A stretch of 64,000 nucleotides of DNA, from contig JAIWWG010000055.1 of the NCBI GenBank assembly GCA_025435555.1, positions 182,399-246,398 of the forward strand. Direction: 5' to 3'. Source of the stretch: Chytriomyces cf. hyalinus JEL632. Lineage: Eukaryota > Chytridiomycota > Chytridiomycetes > Chytridiales > Chytriomycetaceae. How positions within the stretch are numbered: position 1 is the stretch's first letter; every line of letters starts with the position of its first letter. This document shows, one piece after another, positions 33,501-43,311 of the stretch. The translations under genes and the position numbers were made by a program. The notes under the pieces were generated by a model that worked only from the letters and a program-made list of their open reading frames with translations, did not search any database and had not been told where the DNA came from.

Positions 33501-35927
33501 AGCTGCTACTGAGGAGGAGGAGGAGGAGGAGGAGGAGGAGGAGGAGGAGGAGGAGGCACGAAACGCGGAGACACTTGAACTTGAGCGTAACGCGGCATCT
33601 GAGCACGAACGTTCCCCTGCTGAAAGCGCGGACCAAGCGAATAATGAGGAGGAAGAGGAGGAAGAGGACGAGGAGGATGATGATGATGAGAGCGACAGTG
33701 ACGGCGAAGATATTATTGAAGACCACAAGTTGTCGCTCTCATTGAACAGTATGTGTCCTTCAATTATTCTGTCGTTGAGCTTTCCCGTCGTAATCAGTGT
33801 TCCGTCTGTTGTTGCAGACCTTGGACTCACGGATCACGATGTTACTCTCCTTGCCAACGCGTTCCGCAAGATGAAAAACGGACTTGCTTACTTGATCATG
33901 GATGGTAAGTGGAAGTTCACTTGCAATAGTTGAATTAATCTCAAACGTTATCTAGAAAATGAAATCAGCGCTGTTGGATTTTCGTCACTTCTCAAAGTCT
34001 TCACAAACGCCTGCACGGTGGACACTTTGAGTCTGGATGGAAACAATATTGGCCCTGGATGCGCAAAGGACCTGCACAAGTTTGCCCGTGACGCATCAGG
34101 ATTGTCGGGCCTATATCTTGCAAGTGAGGGTCCAACTGTAACTCATCACTGAACAAAAAATGCTCACAAGCTATTTTTGACCAGGAAATCCCCTTGGCGA
34201 ATCGGCTGTGAAAATGCTGTTTGAGGGTCTTGCGATGAATGAGAACCCCACAATTGAGAGATTGAGTTTGCGGCGTAAGTGTGATTTGTTCATATGACAC
34301 AAGTATTTCTGTCTCTCATACTTGTTTTTTTGATAGAAACGAACATTGCTGATAACGCGGCAAGGGCGATTTCAACTGCAATTGAAGGTCTCTCTGCATT
34401 GGATTTGCTTGACTTGTCCAGTAAGTCGTTGCAATGTTCGGTTGCTTTTAATTTATTCACTTTCCCTTTTCCCCTTTTCCCAGAAAACGATTTCACGAGC
34501 AGTGGATTTAGTGCATTGGCGTCTGGCCTCCACAGCAATAAAAGTCTCACAAACTTGACGATATGTGGTGAGTTTCTTCAATCAGGAGTTTGCTATGCTC
34601 TGGGTATTAATACCTTGATCAGACATTCCAATGAACGAAGAGTCGGTGGATGCATTTATTGAGGCGCTAAAAGCGGAAGACCGCACTTTGGAACACTTGG
34701 ACGTGTCGCGATGCCAACTTGGGGACGCGTTGGCCGCCAAGGTTTTGAATTTGTCGACAAAAGAATTTTCAGTTGACATTTCATGTGAGTGGGATTGTCA
34801 AAACCAAAACACACACTTACGCTTTGCCTTTTTTTTTATTTCCTCAAGCCAATGGAATTACGGGAGAGGTACAGTTTACAGAAGTGTTTTGCAACAAAAT
34901 TCTGGCGGGTGATATTTTCCGATGGCAATTTGAAGGTAACAAACTCCTCAAGTCTGAAACCATGGAAAACCAACTAACCACTCTATCCTACCTTTAAGAT
35001 GACAAACTGTCGCTCGAGTTTTTCAAAAAGACTTCCGAAGCCCTTGCAACAATGGGACGTCAGAAATACGAGGAGTGGACAAAACTTATTGACGAAGCGT
35101 GGGACAATCACTGCAAAGAACAATTGGCTCAAAAGCTAGCCACAGAAGAAGAAGAATTAGAGGAGACTACTGAAGAGGTTCCTCAAGTTGCTGAGGGTGA
35201 AGAAGAAGAGGTTGCGGCTCCACTGACCAAGAAAGACATGCATGCCGAAACTGCTGTTGAGCCATTTTCGGAATTGGCATTTGAAGGTGAAGCTTGCTGC
35301 ATTGCATTTTGAAGAAAGATGGGATGGTTTTTAACATCTCGGATTAGATTGCGTGCTGGATAATGAACGAGTAGCCGCTCTATTTTCGTGCATCCCTGAC
35401 TGGACATACCCGGTCATTAAACTAACAAGTGAGTGGGAGTTGCGTTGAAATTGTCCGTCGGCAGTCTGATTTTTTACAACTTCACGATCAGATTGTGGTT
35501 TGGACGATACAGTCATTGACCTTCTCCTTGAACGCCTCACCATTAGTCCTTTGAAACTCGCTGGACAAGTCTTCTTGAATGGTAACTATACGCATTTGCT
35601 GAAAGTCGAGGTTTCTAAACGACAAACATGCAGGAAACGATCTGACTGAAAGAGGGCTCGAAAAACTGCTCCTGGCTTTGAAGAACTTGGACCAAATCCG
35701 GCTGGAAGGATCGTACCAGTACCCGCGCGACCAGTTTTCCATTTTCTGTCAAGGTGAAGATGAGCGCGCGAGTGTTTCTGAACAGGGGTTACTGACATTT
35801 TGACGCGTATCTTTCAGAAATCCCGGTGTCAGCCGACTTTTACAGAAAGTGGGAGTTTTTTGCCTCCGAACTCCAAACTGTTCAATTCTACATGAACTTT
35901 GTGGAAGAGATTATCATCGACGTGTGA
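30584..35927 (+). CDS. TIR domain-leucine-rich repeat protein (candidate innate-immune receptor)
   Basis: About 20 exons encode roughly 1,400 residues. The N-terminal exons (ATG 30584, splice near 30614-30659) are Pro/Thr-rich, then acidic. A helical region follows (EELRKDLKVFAFEMAKDRN to LHERLNGLK). The TIR domain spans about 31650-32100: YDFFISYR (box 1), VTVFWDKECLKKGQ plus DWRDGFVQGLKNSRCVLMLV across an intron, and DNVLLEWETAVMAG, whose Glu sits where NAD-cleaving TIRs have their catalytic Glu. Leucine-rich repeats of the ribonuclease-inhibitor type fill 32620-35927, broken by a Glu-rich insert at 33511-33720. No NB-ARC or NACHT ATPase domain is visible. A TIR joined to LRRs is uncommon in fungi, whose NLR-like proteins mostly carry ankyrin, WD or TPR repeats. 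Cytosolic signalling or NADase activity is inference. Confidence 0.78.
33511..33555 (+). repeat. (GAG)15 microsatellite coding for poly-Glu
   Basis: Fifteen uninterrupted GAG triplets lie inside a coding exon of the TIR-LRR gene and give a run of 15 Glu. A second acidic run (33646-33720, GAGGAAGAGGAGG, then GATGATGATGATGAG) follows. Triplet repetition keeps the frame. Confidence 0.95.
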
Positions 35928-35970
35928 GGCTGATAGATAGATATTACGCATTTCCAAAAATAAACTGCTT

Positions 35971-36997
35971 GTGTCGAAATCAAAACACACAACTCCCAAC
36001 AAGGCTCGCCGCGCGACTCTTCTGGCGCTGTTGATTCTGGCGGCACTGTCAGCCGCATTCTCACGGTCGCTTCAAGTACACACGGACACTGAGAAAACAC
36101 TGCTGCAACCGAACACAAACCAAGTCCCACTGGAGCACAACGGATTGACAGAATCAACGGCATTCCAGCCAACCTCGTCCTCCTCGATCCCACAGCGCAT
36201 CTTCCAAATCTTCAAATCGTCGCGCAAGGAAGACTGGAACAACCGGAGACCATTTATCGAAAGCTGGACGCGGTTGAACCCCGCATTCGGGCACACGGTC
36301 GTGGACGATGACGCAGCATTGGAGTTTGTTGAGAAACACTTTGATTCAGACGTGTTGGACGCGTACCGCAGCTTCCCGCTGATAGTGTCGCGGACCGACT
36401 TGTTGCGATACCTTTTGATATGGGAGCATGGCGGGCTGTACACTGACGCTGACACGGTCTGTGACAAAAGACTTGGAGAAAGTTTTGCGACGTGGACGGA
36501 GGGACGTGGAGACGTGTTGTTTATCAGCAGTATTGAGGTGCGTTGACAGCAAATGGGATGTTTGAGAACAGACTCTTGCTGCAGTGGTTCAAGGATGAGT
36601 CACAACCCGACTCACGTTCAAGCAAGAGCATTACACAGTGGTCATTTGCAGCAGCGCGGCATCATCCCATCTTGGGCAACCTTATCCGCGAAATCACAAA
36701 TGCCACTTTAAGAGCAACTCCGCAGTTTCTAAGTGACCGCAAGAATGTAATTTCGTTCACAGGGCCGAGCATTTATTCCAGACATATTCGAGAGTTTATG
36801 CTTGAGTTTGGCGAGGATTTTGAGGCGGCGGTTGTTGCATCCGAGACAGGGCCATGCTGATCCTGCCTCGCAATGCATTCATGGCAGACGCAACTTGGAA
36901 CCACGGGATCGAACTAGGCGATGCGTACGGGTTCGTGAGCCACAAGTTTGCTGGCAACTGGGAAGACGGATGGAAGATGAAGGATAACAACAAATAA
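35971..36997 (+). CDS. GT32 (Och1-type) glycosyltransferase; start unresolved, frame broken near 36845
   Basis: The frame opens without an ATG: its first residues after a stop are LVSKSKHTTPNKARR. A signal-anchor helix (ATLLALLILAALSAAFS) marks a type II Golgi/ER membrane protein. The GT32 core follows: PQRIFQIFKSSRKEDW, then RTDLLRYLLIWEHGG and LYTDADT, where DAD is the DxD motif that binds Mn2+/sugar nucleotide. An intron near 36539-36549 leads to the exon ending EFGEDFEAAVVAS. After that the conserved ending LILPRNAFMADATW, HKFAGNWEDGWK lies in another frame with no plausible intron, so a one-base indel or error lies near 36840-36856. The start is only 44 bp after the TIR-LRR stop. A candidate 82-nt intron (35922-36003) would join it in frame to that gene, or to an ATG at 35892. 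The stop lies 40 bp before RCY1. Confidence 0.7.
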
Positions 36998-37036
36998 AAT
37001 TCAGGCGAAATTCCAGAAGGCCAACCCAATAATTGG

Positions 37037-40000
37037 ATGAAGAAGCCAGCAGCCAAACCAGGCGTTCCTCCAACGCTGACAACGCTCCCGCCGGATGTCG
37101 TGACGCTGATCGTGTCGTTCCTGCCTGTCGCGGATCTGGGCCGAGTGGCCTTGGTGTCCAGACGCATCAAGATCCTTTCGTATGCTGACGGCGTCTTCCT
37201 CCCAAAGTTGCTCAATCTCGGGGTGTCTCTGGCTCCATCGTCACTTCCCATCGAGAGTCAGACAGATGATATGACACGGCTTGCTCTCAGACTGAAACAA
37301 CTGCCTGGCGCGAACCTCATGTCAAACAATATCCGATACCTCGAAACGGGGTCCCTGTTTGCGAATACGGATGTTGTTGAAGTTGTTGATGTGTTGGAGA
37401 CTATTGAAGCGGCTGTCTCCCCGCACGACTCTGCCAAAGACACTTCCGACAAAACAGGACCAGACTCTTCCACAGATCCTCTTCCTCCTTCATCAAATAC
37501 TTCTCCTATTCAGTCCTCTGCGGGTGGATCTGCTCCCGACGTTTCTGGCGATTCCACAGTGACTCCGTCCCCCAAAAAAATAACAGCAGCGTTGCCATCA
37601 ATGAAGAAAAGCGCTTTAGTCGTTGGTGCGGGTGGTTTGAAGGCAGCTGGAAAGACCAGCTCTGCTATATCGATTGGAGGAGCGCGATCCAAATCACCAT
37701 CCGTGTCGAACCAACTAACATCAACAAGCGCATCTGGCACGAAACCGATTCGAACGCCAGACGGACTCATGTACTATCCCCAACTCAAGGGCTTGAAACC
37801 TCGAGATGCGTTCAAGATGATGTTCATTGAACTGTGCCCGTATTATCTCGATTTCGGCGAGCACGCCAAAGACAGCAAAGTGTTTCGAGACCACAAGGAC
37901 ATGGTTTCAGTGTCACAGCTGCTGCATCGCGTGTTTCTGTTTAGTCGCGCGAAATTGATTCTGGACTGTGACGACATCAACTTGGCGCTTGACACGACGA
38001 TCGAGTGGTACGAAAGTATGCTTCTGGCGCAGTTTGAGCGCGCCTATGACGCAAAAACGATTCCGGAAATGAAAAGAAACGCGCTCGCTTGTTGGGAATT
38101 GAACGGCGGAAGGACTTGTGTCAACTTGTTTTGTTCAAAGAATCCAATCTTTTTCGATGCCACTTTCAATCCAAGTCTCGTTGCTTCAAAGCTTCCAAGC
38201 GCAGCGACTTCTACGGCTGAGGTTGGGTCTCTGTTTTTCCCGCAACCTATCCTGTAAACTTAATGCAAACAATTCTCACACTTCACTCAACTCACACAGA
38301 CCCGTGGATACGCGTTAGCGGACGATTTCGCCCACTTTATCGACCATACCCTATCGTCCTGCACCGCACAAGCAACAATTGTCGGACAAGTGTTTATCTC
38401 CGAAATGGATGCCATGACCACGTTCGTGTCCCGCGTGTTTGAAGACTCCATTGCCGAATACCTGGTTGCAGTGCTGGCGGCAGCAAGGGACGGTGAAGGC
38501 GTGGCGATATACCTGCATACGCTTGCAACGAGTGTACACTGCTGCAGTCAGTTTTTGGAGTATGTTGCCGTTGCGGATGCCAGAGTTAAAGTTCAGACGG
38601 ATTTGATTCGTGGGGCCATGAAACGGATTTTTGCGCGAGACTGGGACAAGTACATGCAAGTGGAGATGGAGCATTTGGGGAAACGGATGGAGACTGAATT
38701 GAAAAAGTGGAAGAATAGGGTAAAAAACTTGCGATTGTTTTTTTTTATTCTTCCATATTCCCAACCTCACTCATGCTGAACACTCTGGGTGTTTTTCTGG
38801 GATGATTTAGAAAGAAAGAACCGGCGGTGGTCCAAAACGGCCGGCAGCCTACCTCGCCGACGCGGAAAAAGCAATGGCTCACAAACGCGAAGTCATGTCC
38901 ACTTTCAAAAAAGTATTGTTTGCCCCAGTGGCTCTCGGAAAAGCAGTCGGCAACACTCTCGGAAACGCTGTTATGGGATCCAGATACAAGAACCAAACCG
39001 AGTCTTTACTGGACGAGCCGGATTCGGGCTGGGTTGAAAACGATCCATCGACTCCGACGAGCGCGCTCGGCCCGGCAATGAATGAGACTGTTACATATCA
39101 TTTGGACGACGGATCCATTGGGTCGCTCGTGTCGCTGGAGTTATGTTTGACTCTGATGCACATGAGTAAAGAGAGTTTGGGCCGTGTTCTTGTGATCACA
39201 TCAAACATGGACTATGCTCTCCTGAAAGTGAATGCTGGAAAAGTGTTTGTTCGGTTGTTGCAGGCTGTTGGCGATGGGCACATGAACCCTGCGTTCCGAA
39301 CGTCTGTTGTTATTTTTATGTTCGTCATCTTTGCACCCCAAAAAAACTCAAGGCTGGTTCTCTTAAAACAATAGCGCGATTTCAAGACTGGAAAACTCGC
39401 AACCTGTCGATAACTGGTCAGAGAAGGCCGTCAATGTCGACTCCCTCCAGTTTTTCGAACTTGTTCATATTGCCGATCTCGTACATCAGATGCTTGATGT
39501 TTACTTTACAGAGGATGTGGTAATTCCATCGTCGGAGTTGAAAACTCGCCTGACTTTCTTCTCACTTCTTTGTTGTAATTTGCAACAGCGGCCTTGGATC
39601 GATGAAAACGATTTCCTCTCTGACGTAATGATTGAAAAGAAATCCTACGACCGCAACTCAGACGACAACGTGGCGCACGGAATGGATAAGGCCATCCAAG
39701 TGCTCGTGAACCAAGTGGATCACATTCTCGACACGCAGCAGAAACCTGCCGATTACAACCCACCAAACGAAAATGTGGTGTATGACTTTAGACCCACTGC
39801 GGCTTGTTCCGACGTGATTGCTTGTTTGAATGCACACACGCGTTTGTTGAATGGAGTGACAAATAAGGATACGCTGGAAGTGTTTTTTGGCGAGGTTGGA
39901 ATTCGGTTGTTCAAGTAAGATATCTTTTACGTTGTCACGTTGTATGTCGATTCTGCATCTGATCAGTTGTATTTGTTTCGTCGCAGCGTCATTTGCAAGA

Positions 40001-40369
40001 ACTTGAAAAAGCAGCAAGTGAGTCAAGCAGGTGCACTGCAACTGATTTGGTAATTCTGGCTTATATTATTCCACTTTTTATAAAGTGCGCAAACTGACTT
40101 GACGCTGTTTGCACAGTGACATGAACAAGTACCATGAATGGGCCACAACTCTGCGAGTGGCCTCAGTGAGTCGACTGTTTTTAGTCCTCAAGGAGCTGGG
40201 ATCACTGTACATGGCAGATGGAGGCGAAGAGCTCCGAAATCTCGTTCACGATGCGGAACGGTATCAAGGAGCATTACGGCCTGAGGAAATCTATGAGTTG
40301 CTGGCATCGCGGACAGACTATAAAAAGATTCAAAAGTACGTTGAGGCAAAAGAATGCATCATCATGTGA
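37037..40369 (+). CDS. RCY1: recyclin-1-like F-box protein with Sec10-type helical region and CAAX box
   Basis: The ATG at 37037 is followed at once by an F-box: TTLPPDVVTLIVSFLPVADL, GRVALVSRRIK. After a Ser/Pro-rich insert, the helical region typical of recyclins and exocyst Sec10 spreads over six or seven exons (DAFKMMFIELCPYYLDFGEH, ...FISEMDAMTTFVSRVFEDSI, ...QFLEYVAVADARVKVQ, LEVFFGEVGIRLFK). The last exon ends YVEAKECIIM and a stop: CIIM is a CAAX box for prenylation, like the CCIM end of yeast Rcy1. Yeast Rcy1 pairs with Skp1 and drives recycling from endosomes to the Golgi and plasma membrane at sites of growth. The combination F-box + Sec10 region + CAAX is diagnostic. Exon junctions near 38236-38300 and 38715-38810 were inferred from frame changes. 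Confidence 0.85.
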
Positions 40370-40575
40370 ATGGGCATAAGGTGAAAGCTTGCTGTGCGCT
40401 ATGTTTTCAAGGACTTCTTTGTTCTGTTTCTTTTTTTTTGCACTATTTTTTATTTCTTTTTTCATTCTTTTTTACGTATGCCAGTCATTGTTTTCACGGC
40501 AATTTGCCAGCTTCTTGTGAGGTTATATAAAGGTCAGTTGACAGTATGGACACTTGTTTATTTGAACGAAACTCA

Positions 40576-40741
40576 ACTCGTGCGTGTGGATGAGTGCCGC
40601 GTTTCATCCAAAATTCGTGTGGATGAATATTGGCTTTCACCCACTTTCATCCACAGGTGATTGTTCATTCAGATGCGCGTGGTTGAGGTTTTAGTTGCGT
40701 TTTTCATCCTAATGAAATTTTTGAAACTCATCCACACGAGT
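40576..40741. repeat. 166-bp segment bounded by inverted repeats (MITE-like)
   Basis: The left end ACTCGTGCGTGTGGATGAGT (40576-40595) and right end ACTCATCCACACGAGT (40726-40741) are inverted copies apart from a 4-base insertion on the left. Inside, TTCGTGTGGATGAAT and two TTTCATCC copies repeat the GTGTGGATGA theme. No coding capacity. It lies just before the Fic gene start. It may be a miniature element or a multi-site regulatory hairpin; no target-site duplication is obvious. Confidence 0.45.
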
Positions 40742-40791
40742 ATTTGTTACCCCGAGTGTATCTGTGCTTTTTGTTTCATGACAACAAAACA

Positions 40792-41946
40792 ATGAATAGA
40801 GAAGTCCGGCAGCTGTTTGCCGACCAAGACACTGGACCACGCACATACCTGCTCCAGCAAGTGCACAGCGCTGCTTCTCCATCCGGCGTCATCTCAGGAG
40901 ACTTCAACGAGCGGGTCCTTGCTTTCCGAAGGGAGTTTCGGGTCAAGGCCGTGGAACTTGACAGGCTTGTCAGTGCTATTCAGACGAGAGCAAATGAGGA
41001 CCGCGACTTCAAAAGACGGACAACTGCCAAGTCTGTGGCTGCCTGGGTATATGCGACGAACAAAATCGAGTTTGCCGGAATGCCAACCCTGAGTGATACA
41101 GAAGCTGTTATTCAGGCCGGAGCTGCAGATCTCGCAAAGGCCTCTCGTTCAGAGAGAGAAGTGCTGCAGATACTGGACCTTATTCAGTGTTGTCACAAGC
41201 CGGAAATTCTCAACCACCCGAAACCATCCACCTTACTGTCAGTCGATCTAGAGAAGTTCAAGCTATTCCATCAAGTCTTGATGACAAAGATGTTGTCAAC
41301 CTCAGGTCAATTTCGAACCTTTGGTGCAGAGACCAACAACGGCGACAGTGTTCACAAATACCTTCACCATTCGTGCATCAAAATGGCTTTGACCAATTTG
41401 GGCTATACGCTGCATCGTTTGATGAAGGGGGCGGAAGAAATTTTGTCCCATCCTGCAGATGTGATGCTTCTTGCATTTGCTGTCGCTTCCTTTGGCCAAT
41501 TTCACTTTGCAGACATTCATCCATTCGAAGATGGCAATGGGCGCATTTGCCGCTATTTATCAAAGCGAATACTGGACTGGGTTTTGCCGTTTCCATTCCC
41601 AATGTTCACTGATCGCGATCGTTATCTCAGTACATTGATTCATGGACGCAACCTGCCAGCACTTGAGGCGCCAAAGCTGTTATTGGAACTCCTTTTAGAC
41701 GAAGTCATCGAATATTATAAGGGTCTATTGCCGCAAGAGTCTGTGCATCTTCTTTGTGCTGAAACTGAACATGAGTTCAAGGCAGTTGTGCAAACACTTT
41801 GGGATTCAGGTGTCACAGTTGGACAAGCAGAGATGACTGAAATTTTCAGAGGGTTGGAAGAAGGTGAGGAGACTGAAGTTATGGTTGGCCCTGTGCGCTT
41901 CATTATCAAAAAGTTTGAGGGCATTACTTATATTGATGATATCTGA
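40792..41946 (+). CDS. Fic-domain protein (AMPylator family)
   Basis: A single-exon gene of 384 residues; I chose the ATG at 40792 because the frame upstream has no ATG. The catalytic Fic motif HPFEDGNGRICR occupies residues 243-254 and keeps the base His, the acidic Mg-binding residue, the GNG anion hole and the final Arg. Upstream, residues 89-94 TNKIEF sit where class II Fic proteins carry the inhibitory [S/T]xxxE[G/N] helix: Ser/Thr and Glu are kept but the last residue is Phe. The C-terminal 80 residues (VHLLCAETEHEFKAVVQTLW, GPVRFIIKKFEGITYID) may form a small extra domain. Fic enzymes transfer AMP or other groups to hydroxyl side chains; the target is unknown. No signal peptide is visible, so it is probably cytosolic. 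The lack of introns sets it apart from its neighbours. Confidence 0.88.
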   Translation: MNREVRQLFADQDTGPRTYLLQQVHSAASPSGVISGDFNERVLAFRREFRVKAVELDRLVSAIQTRANEDRDFKRRTTAKSVAAWVYATNKIEFAGMPTLSDTEAVIQAGAADLAKASRSEREVLQILDLIQCCHKPEILNHPKPSTLLSVDLEKFKLFHQVLMTKMLSTSGQFRTFGAETNNGDSVHKYLHHSCIKMALTNLGYTLHRLMKGAEEILSHPADVMLLAFAVASFGQFHFADIHPFEDGNGRICRYLSKRILDWVLPFPFPMFTDRDRYLSTLIHGRNLPALEAPKLLLELLLDEVIEYYKGLLPQESVHLLCAETEHEFKAVVQTLWDSGVTVGQAEMTEIFRGLEEGEETEVMVGPVRFIIKKFEGITYIDDI

Positions 41947-42089
41947 TTGCATGGAAGTTCTGTATTGCGTATTTCTTGAGGATTGTTTCATTTGTCCATT
42001 CTCCACCGACTCACCACCATCGATGGCATGCTGGCAAGTGGGATTGATATGCTGGTTGGATGAAATAGAGGGTACTGGTGCTGCAGAGC

Positions 42090-42245
42090 TGGGTTTTGAC
42101 TATTGAGTTATTCGAAATGCTGCTTGGATTCATATGCGCCGCCAGCCACGCGAATTTTATTTCCGTGAATTTAGTTTGTGTAACACTCAAAGCAGTAGGG
42201 GTTGGCAGCGGCAGCAGCGGCGCTCTGAACAAAAAGTGGGTTGTG
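42090..42245 (-). repeat. diverged outer extension of inverted-repeat arm 1
   Basis: Read on the minus strand this segment matches 54128-54306 at a clearly lower level than the core arm. Shared pieces are GTTCAGAG(C/T)GCCGCTGC, GTGTTACACAA and ATTTCGAATAACTCA followed by GTCAAAACCCAG. It is non-coding. Confidence 0.6.
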
Positions 42246-42387
42246 GGAGAGAGATTAGTTTCTGTCTCTCAGAGAGCATTCCACTTTTTGGTTCGGCTTT
42301 ATTGTGTTTTACATTTTGATCTTCAGTCTGCCATACTCAGATTTCAATTTGCTTTACTACTATCATTAAACGAGAGGCGCCAATCCA

Positions 42388-43311
42388 TTAAACCACAAGA
42401 CCCGCGACATATTCTTTCGCACTCGTTGGTTTCACGTTTGGAAACAGCTTGTTGTGGTTGTGCGACAGCAGTCCCTGCCCCCTCGCCGTTGCCAGCAGCA
42501 GTTGCACCTGCACCCACTCATGTCCCTGCGCTGTTTCCAGCCGCTTCTCGAGCTTCTCAACGGATGTATAAGTCGTCGAAAACGTGCTTTTGACTCCTGG
42601 TACATGGATAACAGCGCTGGACACGAGCTCGCGTGCCTGGTTCCACGTGAACCGATCTCCTTCAAACTTGAGCGTCTTGTTGCGCGAAATGGCTGGATCT
42701 GCCCGAAGAATCTCTGCAAGATACCGAGCCACATCCGCTTGAAGCGTCACTGTCACTGGCACATCTCCCGTTCCAGCAATATCCACGGCCACAGATGTCC
42801 CAGAAATCTGCCAGTTGAAGAAGGGTGAAAAGAAGCCTTCGAGAAAGTATCCGTTCTCAACAAATGTGTATTCGAGTTTTGACGCGATATCTGGGCTTCT
42901 TAGCAGCTGGCGGATGGGGACCTTTGCGCCGACAAATGGGATACTGGGCGCGTGCAGGTCCAAGTCAACGCCAAACTCGGAAGGAAAGAATCGCTTGACA
43001 CCGGCTTGTACTGATGCATGGATCAAGTGGACTTGGTCGGAAAGACCGGCGGCGCCAATCACGGAGACAAGAGCGTCAACACCTTTCAAGGATTCGGTGA
43101 GAGCAGGAATGGTTGTGGCAGACAGTTCGGATGGGATTTTACGCGTCTCAGCACCGAGAGCAGCAAGCTCTTTTGAAACCTTGGAATCTGGATCACGGGT
43201 GAGGAGAATGACAGCATCAAACTCGCCCTTCGTTGTCAGGAGGCTCTTGATGAGTGCTTGTCCAATGGTGGAGGTACCGCCGACGACGGCAATGTTCTTG
43301 AAAGCAGGCAT
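42388..43311 (-). CDS. NmrA/isoflavone-reductase-like NAD(P)-binding protein B, arm-1 copy
   Basis: An intronless gene of 307 residues from the ATG at 43309-43311. The N-terminal Rossmann start FKNIAVVGGTSTIGQALIKS carries the glycine motif GGTSTIG (residues 11-17), and ILLTRDP follows beta2, where an Arg usually selects NADPH. VKRFFPSEFG and the substrate-side segment FVENGYFLEGFFSPFFNW are typical of NmrA-like and isoflavone/phenylcoumaran reductases. Members either reduce small aromatic substrates or act as redox-sensing regulators; I cannot tell which. It is nearly identical to the gene at 52948-53871 (one residue, Ser to Gly near the C-terminus). It is a tandem paralogue, roughly three-quarters identical, of the gene at 43924-44847. 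Confidence 0.85.
   Translation of the reverse strand: MPAFKNIAVVGGTSTIGQALIKSLLTTKGEFDAVILLTRDPDSKVSKELAALGAETRKIPSELSATTIPALTESLKGVDALVSVIGAAGLSDQVHLIHASVQAGVKRFFPSEFGVDLDLHAPSIPFVGAKVPIRQLLRSPDIASKLEYTFVENGYFLEGFFSPFFNWQISGTSVAVDIAGTGDVPVTVTLQADVARYLAEILRADPAISRNKTLKFEGDRFTWNQARELVSSAVIHVPGVKSTFSTTYTSVEKLEKRLETAQGHEWVQVQLLLATARGQGLLSHNHNKLFPNVKPTSAKEYVAGLVV

Noticed and set aside
33393-33830. Poly-Ser protein on the minus strand opposite the GAG repeat
   Set aside because: Antisense reading of the GAG microsatellite within a supported exon.
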